Source: Micrococcus endophyticus
GTDB taxonomy: Bacteria > Actinomycetota > Actinomycetes > Actinomycetales > Micrococcaceae
DNA length: 64,000 nucleotides
Assembly: GCF_014205115.1 (NCBI RefSeq)
Contig: NZ_JACHMW010000001.1
Span: forward strand, 1,860,001 to 1,924,000
Direction: 5' to 3'
A model generated the notes under the pieces. The model was not told the origin of the DNA and searched no databases. It saw only the letters and a list, made by a program, of their open reading frames with translations. A program made the position numbers and the translations under genes. Numbering within the stretch: position 1 is the first letter of the stretch; each line of letters opens with the position of its first letter. This document shows positions 48,398-55,488 of this stretch, piece by piece.

Positions 48398-49642
48398 TCA
48401 GTCGTCGTCGACGACGCCGGCCGACGTGTAGGCCGTCGGGGGCGTGCCGTTGACCAGGTGGTCGCCGGCCATGCGGACCTTGAACGCGGCGGGGTCGTGC
48501 GTGGCGAGGGTGCGGGCGTTGCGCCAGTGGCGGTCCAACTGGAGGGAGGCGGAGGTCGCGGACGCCCCGAGCGTGTCGAAGATGCCGGTGCACACGCCCA
48601 GCACGGCGTCGGGCACCACGGCCTGCGCCCGGTACGCGGCCACCATGGCCTCCTCCATGAGGCGGGCCGCGCCATCGTCGTCGCCGGCGGCGCCCTGCGC
48701 CTCGGCCTCGTCCATGAGTCCGCCGACCTGCCGCATGAGCGCCTCGGCGGCGGCGAGCTGCCCGGAGAGGCGGCCCATGATCTCGAGCAGCTGCGGGTCC
48801 TGCGCCGGCAGCGCCTCGGTGCCGGTGTTGAAGGTCCGCCGCCGCGCGCGCAACAGTTCCACGCCCTCGGCCAGCGCGGCCCGGCCCACGCCCACCTGCA
48901 GGGCCAGCAGCGAGGCCTCCTGCAGCACGGGCACGGGGCCCTCGCGTCGCGGCACCTCGAGCAGGGCCTCGGCGGCCGCCCCGTCGAGGACCACGGACCC
49001 GGTGGCGGTGAGGCGCTGGCCGAAGCCGTCCCAGTCGTCCTTCACGCGCACCCGCGGCTGGCGCACGCGGACCACGGCGACGGCGCGTCCCGGCTCGCGG
49101 ACGACGCCGCCGGCCCGCTTGGAGTTGCGGCGGGAGACGAGCGCGTCCCCGTCCACGCCGACGGTGGCGATGGTCCACGTGGCGAACGCGGAGCCCGTGG
49201 CGTAGTACTTCTCCCCCGTGACCACCCAGGTCCCGCCCTCGTCGCGCTCGGCCATGGTGGCGGCGCGTCCGGGGGCCGCGGTGCCGCGCTCGGCGAGGGC
49301 GGAGCCGGCCCAGTCCCCGGCGACAACGCGCGCCAGCCACGTCTTCGCCGCGGCCGGGACCTGATCCAGGACGGTGGCCACGAACACGAGGTGGGAGCGC
49401 CACAGGTGGGCGGTGTTCACGTCCCGTGCGGCGAGGTCCATGAGCAGGCGCAGGGCGGTCTCGTGGGAGGCCCCGTCCCCGCCCGCGGCCTCGGGCACGC
49501 TGACCCGCCCGAACCCGGCCTCCTGCAGGCCCCGCTGCACGGCGAAGGGCAGGTGCCGGCCGGCCTCGCGGGCGCGTTCACCGTGGCCCACGGCGTCGAA
49601 GGCGTCGGCGAAGCGGGCGGCGAGGTCGGCGTAGCTGGTCAT
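48398..49642 (-). CDS. DszC/SfnB-type acyl-CoA-dehydrogenase-like monooxygenase (copy 1)
   Basis: 414 residues with the acyl-CoA dehydrogenase fold (N-terminal helical, middle beta, C-terminal helical domain). Group features: VTGEKYYATGSAFATWTIAT, DDWDGFGQRLTATGS, RRRTFNTGTEALP, and LDRHWRNARTLATHDP at the end. Members such as DszC (dibenzothiophene monooxygenase) and SfnB act with reduced flavin on organosulfur compounds. The chain lacks the usual acyl-CoA-dehydrogenase glutamate context. CAGAGT lies six bases before the ATG, so it may be leaderless. It sits just upstream of the metNIQ transcription unit and shares a promoter-proximal motif with the acs-like gene. Confidence 0.84.
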   Translation of the reverse strand: MTSYADLAARFADAFDAVGHGERAREAGRHLPFAVQRGLQEAGFGRVSVPEAAGGDGASHETALRLLMDLAARDVNTAHLWRSHLVFVATVLDQVPAAAKTWLARVVAGDWAGSALAERGTAAPGRAATMAERDEGGTWVVTGEKYYATGSAFATWTIATVGVDGDALVSRRNSKRAGGVVREPGRAVAVVRVRQPRVRVKDDWDGFGQRLTATGSVVLDGAAAEALLEVPRREGPVPVLQEASLLALQVGVGRAALAEGVELLRARRRTFNTGTEALPAQDPQLLEIMGRLSGQLAAAEALMRQVGGLMDEAEAQGAAGDDDGAARLMEEAMVAAYRAQAVVPDAVLGVCTGIFDTLGASATSASLQLDRHWRNARTLATHDPAAFKVRMAGDHLVNGTPPTAYTSAGVVDDD

Positions 49643-49686
49643 GGACCCACTCTGGCAGAGGCGTCCGGGGAGGGGATCCGGCCGGT

Positions 49687-49707
49687 CCCGTGTGACCGCG
49701 AGTTGCG
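49687..49707. promoter_or_regulatory. Shared upstream motif, copy at the SfnB-like gene
   Basis: CCGTGTGACCGCGAGTTGCG lies 45-65 bp upstream of the SfnB-like start. Nineteen of twenty bases recur at 50715-50734 before the acs-like gene. Confidence 0.45.
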
Positions 49708-49783
49708 CGGGCGCGGGCGGCGCGGGTGGAGTCGGCGCGGGCGGCACGGGTTGCCCGGCGAGTTGCCCGACGGCGCGGCGGCC

Positions 49784-49817
49784 GCGGGGCGTGCCCGGCA
49801 GCCGCGGCACGCCCCGC
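49784..49817 (-). terminator. Terminator of lipoprotein paralogue 3
   Basis: GCGGGGCGTGCC and GGCACGCCCCGC, a 12-bp stem with a 10-base loop, 12 bp past the stop. Confidence 0.7.
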
Positions 49818-49829
49818 GCCCGCGTCCGC

Positions 49830-50612
49830 TCAGCCGGTGAGGCCCTGCAGCGCGGCCATGTCGAAGATCTGGTCCTCGGCCGGGCGCTCCGGGGCCTGCA
49901 CGGCGTCCCACTCGGAGAAGGTGGCCGTGGTGTCCGCCTCGGCGTCCTCGCCGCCGGTGCCCTCGAGCCGGTGCAGGGTCTCGTCCTCCGGGTGCACGTA
50001 CATGGTCCGGGCGAAGTCGTGGAACTCCTCGGGCAGCGCGTACTTCAGGTACTCCTGGCCGTCGAGCTCCACCTTCTCGGCCTTGAGGTCCTTGCCGTCG
50101 AACGCCTCAGCCGCGGGCATGTCCGCCTCGAGGTCGTCCATGATCTCCTTCAGGGAGATGCCGGCCATGCTCTCCGCATCGTCCGCGGGCATGAGCATCC
50201 AGCGATCTCCGACGAGCTGCTCGAACATGGCCATCTCGGCCGGCACGCCGTCCCCGTCCGCGGCCATCTTGAGGAACACCTCCTCCCCCAGGCGCAGGAT
50301 CTCCATGTCCAGCGAGTCGGCGCCCATGTCCATGTCCATGGTGCCCTTGAGGTGGGAGTCGTCCGTGGCCCCGGACAGGTCGGCCGCCGCCGCGGTGATC
50401 TCGGAGTCCTGGCCCGACCCCTCGGCGTCCAGGGCGGCCTCGCCGTCCATCTGCAGGCGCAGGCTCTGCGCGTCCACGACCTTCTGGCGGATCTCGGGCC
50501 AGCTCTCGTCCAGGGTCGGGTCGGCGGCGCAGCCGGTGAGCAGCAGGCCCGCGGCGGCGAGTACCGCGGCGGCACGGGGCAGGCCGGTGGCGGTGAGCAG
50601 GGAGGACTTCAT
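49830..50612 (-). CDS. Lipoprotein, LppX/LprG-like (paralogue 3)
   Basis: 260 residues. Lipobox LTGC (Cys28). The mature start SWPEIRQKVVDAQSLRLQMD parallels the AW..ARTQL starts of the other two lipoproteins. It is more acidic and Met-rich (TMDMDMGADSLDMEIL). GVPAEMAMFEQLVGDRWMLM and DETLHRLEGTGG follow the common beta-strand plan. The ATG follows GAAGGAGCCCCCG. It is divergent from the riboswitch-controlled acs-like gene, 294 bp apart. Confidence 0.72.
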   Translation of the reverse strand: MKSSLLTATGLPRAAAVLAAAGLLLTGCAADPTLDESWPEIRQKVVDAQSLRLQMDGEAALDAEGSGQDSEITAAAADLSGATDDSHLKGTMDMDMGADSLDMEILRLGEEVFLKMAADGDGVPAEMAMFEQLVGDRWMLMPADDAESMAGISLKEIMDDLEADMPAAEAFDGKDLKAEKVELDGQEYLKYALPEEFHDFARTMYVHPEDETLHRLEGTGGEDAEADTTATFSEWDAVQAPERPAEDQIFDMAALQGLTG

Positions 50613-50714
50613 CGGGGGCTCCTTCGCAGGGCGGCAGCCCGAGGCGTGCCGCGGCGGCTGTGCTGACCCTGTGATCGTCGCACTGCGCCACGACACCGTC
50701 ACGACCCGGCCGCC

Positions 50715-50734
50715 CCGTGTGACCGCGGGTTGCG
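50715..50734. promoter_or_regulatory. Shared upstream motif, copy at the acs-like gene
   Basis: CCGTGTGACCGCGGGTTGCG, ending about 34 bp before the predicted transcription start. Confidence 0.45.
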
Positions 50735-50755
50735 TCCGGCGCCGGGCTCCCTGCC

Positions 50756-50761
50756 TAGGCT
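50756..50761 (+). promoter_or_regulatory. -10 box of the acs-like gene
   Basis: TAGGCT, 11 bases before the riboswitch P1 stem. Confidence 0.5.
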
Positions 50762-50772
50762 GGTGCCCGACC

Positions 50773-50887
50773 CCATCCAGAGCGGCCGAGAGACCCGGCT
50801 CGTCGACGCCGCAGCAACCGGGGCGCCGCCGTCGTCCGTCCGCGGGCGCACGGCCCGCGCCGCAGGTGCTCCCGCCGGGACCGATGG
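50773..50887 (+). promoter_or_regulatory. SAM-I (S-box) riboswitch upstream of the acs-like gene
   Basis: P1 is CCATC/GATGG (50773-50777 with 50883-50887). The core reads AGAGCGGCCGAGAGACCCGG, CTCGTCGACGCCGCAGCAACC-type P2/J2, a P3 hairpin, then AGGTGCTCCCGCCGGGACC. Outside P3 it is almost identical to the metN element. Only 19 bases separate P1 from the ATG at 50907, and AAGGCAGG (the likely ribosome-binding site) begins right after P1, so translational control is likely. Confidence 0.85.
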
Positions 50888-50906
50888 ACAAGGCAGGTGC
50901 CCCCGC

Positions 50907-53084
50907 ATGACCCCCTCCCCTCTCGACGCCGCCACGCGCGCCCGCAGCTCCGCCCCGGCCGCCCCCGACGCGCCCGTCCGCCGCCCCAACGACGGCGTGC
51001 CCGCCGAGGCCCTCGCCACGCTCCCCGGCCCGCTCCCGCAGGCCGTGGTGGACGCCGCCGACCCGGACGTCCACCCCGGCCGCGCCGAGGATCTCGCGCA
51101 CGGGGGCCGCGGCGACGGCTGCCCCGTCGCCGAGGAGGACCGTCTCGCGTTCTGGGCCGCCGCCGGGCGCCGGCTCACGTGGGACCGCGAGTTCACGCGC
51201 GTTAGCACCGGCACGCCCGCGGACCCCGCCGCCGAGCGCGGCCCCGCGCTGCGCTGGTACGAGGACGGCCGGCTCAACGTGGCCGTGAACTGCGTGGACC
51301 GCCACGTGGCCGCCGGCCGCGGCGAGAAGGTGGCCCTGTACTTCGAGGGCGAGCCCGGGGACCGGGAGGCCGTCACCTACGCGGACCTGCAGCGGCGCGT
51401 GGCCCAGGCCGCCCACGGGCTCGAGGACCTGGGGATCGGCCCCGGGGACCGCGTCGTCGTCTACCTGCCGGTGCTCGTGGAGACGATCGTCATCGCCCTG
51501 GCCTGCGCGCGGATCGGCGCCGTGCACTCGCTCGTGTTCGGCGGCTTCTCCGCGGACGCCCTGCGATTCCGCGTGGAGGACACCGGCGCGAAGCTGCTCG
51601 TCACCACGGACGGCCAGCACCGCCGCGGCCAGGTGGTCCCGGTCAAGGAGAACGCGGACGCCGCCGTCGCCGGGGACAACGCGATCGAACACGTCCTGGT
51701 GATCGCCCGCTGCGGCCTCACCGGCGCCGGCGAGATCCCGTGGACCGAGGGCCGCGACCTGTGGTGGCACGACGTCGTCGAGACGAAGCCCACCGAGCAC
51801 GCCCCGGCGTCCTTCGACGCCGAGCACCCCCTGTTCGTGATGTACACCTCCGGCACCACGGGCCGCCCCAAGGGCCTCGTGCACACGTCCGCCGGCTACC
51901 TCGCCGCCGCCTCGTGGACCCACGACTTCCTCTTCTCCCACCCGGACCCGGCGCGCCGGCACGAGGACGTGCACTGGTGCACCGCGGACCTCGCCTGGGT
52001 CACCGCGCACACCTACGAGATGTACGGCCCGCTCTCCAACGGCGTCACCCAGGTGATCTACGAGGGCGTGCCCAACGCCCCGCACCCGGGCCGGCACTTC
52101 GAGGTGATCGACCGCTACCGCGTCACCTCCTACTACACCGCCCCCACGCTGATCCGCTCGCTGATGGGCTGGCACCCGGACGGCATCCCCGCCGAGCACT
52201 CGCTCGAGTCGATCCGCCTGATCGGCACCGTGGGCGAGGCCGTGAACCCCGAGGCGTGGACGTGGGCGCGCACGCAGATCGGCCGCGCCGCGCTCGCGCG
52301 CACGGGCGAGCCGGTGCCCATGGTGGACACGTGGTGGCAGTCCGAGACCGGCTCCACCGTGCTCTCCCCGCGTCCGACGGACCGCACGTTCAAGCCCGGC
52401 TGCGGCTCGCGGCCGCTGCCGGGGGTGGAGGTGGCCGTGGTGGACGACGACGGCGCCCCGGTGCCCGCGCAGACGCAGGGCAAGATCGTGGTCACCCGGA
52501 CCTCGCCCTCGATGGCGCGCACCGTGTGGGGCGATCCGGCCCGGTACTTCCACTCCTACTGGGAGGACTACGCGGAGCAGGGCTGGTTCCTCGCCGGGGA
52601 CGGCGCCAAGACCGACGAGGACGGGGACGTGTGGATCCTCGGCCGGATCGACGACGTCATCAACATCTCGGGGCACCGCCTCTCCACGATCGAGATCGAG
52701 TCCGCCCTCGTGGCGCACCCGCACGTGGTGGAGGCCGGGGTCTGCCCCGTGCCCGACGCGCGGACCGGGCACGCCGCCGTCGCCTTCGTGGTGCCGGGCC
52801 GGGAGTGGGCGCCGGGCCCCGAGGGCGACGAGGCCGCCGCCGCGCTGACGGCCGAGCGCGCCGAGGAGCTGCGCCGGCACGTCGGCACCGTGATCGGCCC
52901 CGTGGCCAAGCCGGCCGAGGTGGTGTTCGTCCCGGACGTGCCCAAGACCCGCTCCGGCAAGATCATGCGACGCCTACTCACGCAGCTGCACACCGGCACC
53001 GCCCTGGGCGACACCACGAGCCTGCAGAACGAGGTGTGCGTGGGGCAGATCGCGCAGGTGCTGGCGGACCGCCCGGGCCGCTGA
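50907..53084 (+). CDS. acsA: Acetyl-CoA synthetase-like acyl-CoA ligase
   Basis: 725 residues; Acs is about 650, the extra being an N-terminal Ala/Pro/Asp-rich 75 residues. It activates a carboxylate with ATP and CoA. Visible: NVAVNCVDRHVAAGRGEKVA, VYLPVLVETIVIALACARIG, the P-loop YTSGTTGRPKG, the acyl pocket DTWWQSETGS with the Trp that limits Acs to acetate/propionate, GRIDDVINISGHR, and the acetylatable Lys685 (KTRSGKIMRR). WVTAHTYEMYGPLSNG differs from the usual Acs WVTGHSY, so another small acid cannot be excluded. A SAM riboswitch directly precedes it, unusual for Acs. Confidence 0.88.
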   Translation: MTPSPLDAATRARSSAPAAPDAPVRRPNDGVPAEALATLPGPLPQAVVDAADPDVHPGRAEDLAHGGRGDGCPVAEEDRLAFWAAAGRRLTWDREFTRVSTGTPADPAAERGPALRWYEDGRLNVAVNCVDRHVAAGRGEKVALYFEGEPGDREAVTYADLQRRVAQAAHGLEDLGIGPGDRVVVYLPVLVETIVIALACARIGAVHSLVFGGFSADALRFRVEDTGAKLLVTTDGQHRRGQVVPVKENADAAVAGDNAIEHVLVIARCGLTGAGEIPWTEGRDLWWHDVVETKPTEHAPASFDAEHPLFVMYTSGTTGRPKGLVHTSAGYLAAASWTHDFLFSHPDPARRHEDVHWCTADLAWVTAHTYEMYGPLSNGVTQVIYEGVPNAPHPGRHFEVIDRYRVTSYYTAPTLIRSLMGWHPDGIPAEHSLESIRLIGTVGEAVNPEAWTWARTQIGRAALARTGEPVPMVDTWWQSETGSTVLSPRPTDRTFKPGCGSRPLPGVEVAVVDDDGAPVPAQTQGKIVVTRTSPSMARTVWGDPARYFHSYWEDYAEQGWFLAGDGAKTDEDGDVWILGRIDDVINISGHRLSTIEIESALVAHPHVVEAGVCPVPDARTGHAAVAFVVPGREWAPGPEGDEAAAALTAERAEELRRHVGTVIGPVAKPAEVVFVPDVPKTRSGKIMRRLLTQLHTGTALGDTTSLQNEVCVGQIAQVLADRPGR

Positions 53085-53126
53085 CCCCGGCCCCGCTTTC
53101 GCGCGCGAGACGGAAGTCCGCCGGGC

Positions 53127-53132
53127 CGTAGA
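53127..53132 (+). promoter_or_regulatory. -10 box of the DHA2 exporter gene
   Basis: TAGACT, 54 bp before the GTG at 53187; the leader ends with GAAAGGTCCTCC. Confidence 0.5.
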
Positions 53133-53186
53133 CTGGACCGCCCTCCCCCGCGCCCCCGGCCCCCGGCCGGCCCCGAAAGGTCCTCC

Positions 53187-54671
53187 GTGCCCGCATCCCC
53201 CGACGACGCCGCCCGGCCTGACGTCGACGCGCAGCCCCGCGCCGACGTCGCCGTCCGTCCCGACGACGACGCCCTCGCCCCCGGCACCGGCCGGCTCATC
53301 GCCCTGCTGGTCTCCGCGGCGTTCGTGGTGATCCTGAACGAGACCATCATGTCCGTGGCGCTGCCGCGGCTCATGGCGGAGTTCACCGTCACCGCCGCCA
53401 CCGCGCAGTGGCTGACCACCGGGTTCATGCTCACCATGGCCGTGGTCATCCCGTTCACGGGCTGGCTGCTGAACCGCATGTCCCTGCGCGCGGTGTTCAT
53501 CCTGGCCATGGGGACGTTCACGGCCGGCACCGCGATCGCCGGCCTCGCCCCCACGTTCGGCCTGCTGCTGACCGGACGCGTGGTGCAGGCCGTGGGCACG
53601 GCGATCATGATGCCGCTGCTGATGACCACCGTGCTCAACGTGGTCCCGCTGTCCCGGCGCGGCCGCGTGATGGGGCTGATCTCCATCGTGATCTCCGTGG
53701 CGCCGGCGTCCGGCCCCGCGGTGGGCGGCGTGATCCTCGAGCACCTCTCCTGGCGCTGGCTGTTCTTCACCGTCCTGCCGATCGCCGCGATCGCCCTGGC
53801 CGCGGGCGCCGCCTGGGTCCGCAACGTCACCGAGCCGCGCCCCGTCCGCCTGGACGTGCTCTCGGGCGTGCTCTCCGCCGTCGGCTTCGCGAGCCTGATC
53901 TTCGGCCTGTCCAGCATCGGCGAGGCCGCCGCCGGCAACGCGGCGATGCCGCCGTGGATCCCCGTGGCCGTGGGCGTGCTCGCCCTGGCCCTGTTCGCGG
54001 TGCGGCAGCTGCGGCTCAAGGACGACGCCCTGCTGGACCTGCGCACGCTGTCCCGGCCGACCTTCACGGTGGCGCTGGCCGTAATGCTCACCTCGATGCT
54101 CGCCCTCTTCGGGACCATCGTGCTGCTGCCCATCTACCTGCAGGAGGTCCTGGGCTGGACCACCCAGCAGTCGGGCCTCGCCCTGCTGCCGGGCGGCATG
54201 GTGATGGCGCTGCTCGGGTACGTGGTGGGCCACCTCTACGACCGCGTGGGCGCCCGCCCGCTGATCGTGCCCGGCGCCGTCCTCGGCGCCGCGGGTCTCT
54301 GGGGCTACACGTTCCTCAGCGAGGACTCGAGCGCGTTCATGGTGGTGGGGCTGCACGTGCTGATCTCCACGGGCCTGTCCATGCTGTTCTCCCCCCTGAT
54401 GACGACGGCGCTCAGCGCCCTGCCCCGCAGCCTGTACGCGCACGGCTCCGCCCTGGTGTCGACGCTGCAGCAGGTGGCCGGCGCGGCGGGCACCGCCCTG
54501 TTCATCACGCTGCTCACGGTGGGGACGGCGTCGTCCGTGGCCGGCGGCCTCGGCGAGGTGGCGTCCCTCATGGACGGCGTGCACCTGGCGTTCCTCTCCG
54601 GCGCGCTGGTCTTCACCGTGAACGTGGTGGCGGTGTGGTTCGTGAAGCGCCCCGCCCCGAACCCCCTCTGA
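53187..54671 (+). CDS. MFS drug exporter, DHA2 family (EmrB type)
   Basis: 494 residues, fourteen helices. An acidic, hydrophilic 35-residue N-terminus precedes TM1 (LIALLVSAAFVVILNETIMS, with the DHA2 NET motif). TAATAQWLTTGFMLTMAVVI then FTGWLLNRMSLRAVF (motif A), PLSRRGRVMGLISIVISVAP, and GPAVGGVILEHLSWRWLFF (motif C/W-rWiF) are all typical of EmrB/QacA exporters. It is not closely similar to the exporter at 31609. Convergent with a MarR gene, separated by repeat units. Confidence 0.88.
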   Translation: MPASPDDAARPDVDAQPRADVAVRPDDDALAPGTGRLIALLVSAAFVVILNETIMSVALPRLMAEFTVTAATAQWLTTGFMLTMAVVIPFTGWLLNRMSLRAVFILAMGTFTAGTAIAGLAPTFGLLLTGRVVQAVGTAIMMPLLMTTVLNVVPLSRRGRVMGLISIVISVAPASGPAVGGVILEHLSWRWLFFTVLPIAAIALAAGAAWVRNVTEPRPVRLDVLSGVLSAVGFASLIFGLSSIGEAAAGNAAMPPWIPVAVGVLALALFAVRQLRLKDDALLDLRTLSRPTFTVALAVMLTSMLALFGTIVLLPIYLQEVLGWTTQQSGLALLPGGMVMALLGYVVGHLYDRVGARPLIVPGAVLGAAGLWGYTFLSEDSSAFMVVGLHVLISTGLSMLFSPLMTTALSALPRSLYAHGSALVSTLQQVAGAAGTALFITLLTVGTASSVAGGLGEVASLMDGVHLAFLSGALVFTVNVVAVWFVKRPAPNPL

Positions 54672-54685
54672 GCCCACGCCCCCAC

Positions 54686-54750
54686 GCTTTCGTGCGGGAA
54701 ACGGGAGGCTCCCCCCACGCTTTCGTGCGGGAAACGGGAGGCTGAGCCTC
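54686..54750. repeat. Repeat family III, two direct copies
   Basis: GCTTTCGTGCGGGAAACGGG (continuing AGGCT) occurs at 54686 and 54719, period 33 bp, followed by GAGCCTCCCG that can fold back on the GGGAGGCT end. It lies between two convergent genes (stops at 54671 and 54792) and probably acts as terminator. Confidence 0.8.
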
Positions 54751-54791
54751 CCGGCCGAGCACTGACCCCGGGCCCCGCCGGACACGACCCC

Positions 54792-55334
54792 CTACTCGAT
54801 CCCCTCCGCGGGGTTCGCGGCCACGCGCGCGAGCAGGCGGGCCAGCTCGGCGCGGTCCGCCGGCGCCAGGACGGCGAAGAAGTCCGCGGCCTCGGTGCGG
54901 CGCGCCTCGTGCACGCGCCGCAGCAGGCCGCGGCCGGCGTCGGTCAGGCGGATGCGCACCGCCCGGCGGTCGGCCGGGTCCGCCGCCCGCTCCACCAGGC
55001 CTCGGGACTCGAGCTGGTCCACCACGTCCGTGGCCGAGCGCGGGGCGATCCGCAGCCGCTCGGCGAGGTCCCTCAGCCGCACCCCGCCGTCGTCGTCCGC
55101 GACCGGCCCCGACACCGGCCGCGACGCCGCGCGCGCCTCCGCGCCGGACCCGATCCCGCCCCCGGCCCCCTCGGCGACCCCGCGCAGCGCCCGCACCTGG
55201 TGCGGGGTCACGCCGAGGGGCTCGAGCTGCGCCGACCACCGCCGTCGCAGCCGGCGGAACACCACGTGCATCAGGTCGCCCAGGTCGGCGCCGTCGTCGT
55301 GGGGGCGGGCGGCGTCAGCGGAGGCGGAGTCCAT
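54792..55334 (-). CDS. MarR-family transcriptional regulator
   Basis: 180 residues. A winged helix with VRLRDLAERLRIAPRSATDV then VDQLESRGLVERAADPADRRAVRIRLTDAG, the MarR recognition helix and wing. A 30-residue Gly/Ala-rich insertion lies between helices 2 and 3 (GVAEGAGGGIGSGAEARAAS). The ATG at 55334 is seven bases from a minus-strand TAGAGT, so the mRNA is probably leaderless. Divergent from an ABC exporter gene; a palindrome GAGGTAACCTC in the shared promoter region is the likely operator. Confidence 0.85.
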   Translation of the reverse strand: MDSASADAARPHDDGADLGDLMHVVFRRLRRRWSAQLEPLGVTPHQVRALRGVAEGAGGGIGSGAEARAASRPVSGPVADDDGGVRLRDLAERLRIAPRSATDVVDQLESRGLVERAADPADRRAVRIRLTDAGRGLLRRVHEARRTEAADFFAVLAPADRAELARLLARVAANPAEGIE

Positions 55335-55341
55335 GCCCCCA

Positions 55342-55347
55342 ACTCTA
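55342..55347 (-). promoter_or_regulatory. -10 box of the leaderless marR promoter
   Basis: Minus-strand TAGAGT, seven bases before the ATG. Confidence 0.55.
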
Positions 55348-55372
55348 CCGACTTGAGAGCCAGGCACATTGT

Positions 55373-55383
55373 GAGGTAACCTC
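55373..55383. promoter_or_regulatory. Candidate MarR operator
   Basis: GAGGTAACCTC, a perfect odd-length palindrome between the divergent marR and ABC-exporter genes. It lies next to TTGTGA (55369) and GCATAT (55385-55390), which may form the exporter promoter. Confidence 0.5.
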
Positions 55384-55488
55384 TGCATATCACCGGGCCG
55401 CCCGGTCGGCACCCCGCCCCTGCATCCCGCAGTCGAGCGAGCCGACCCGCCCGCGGCGGCCCCGGCGCCCGAACGGAAGGAGCGCCCC

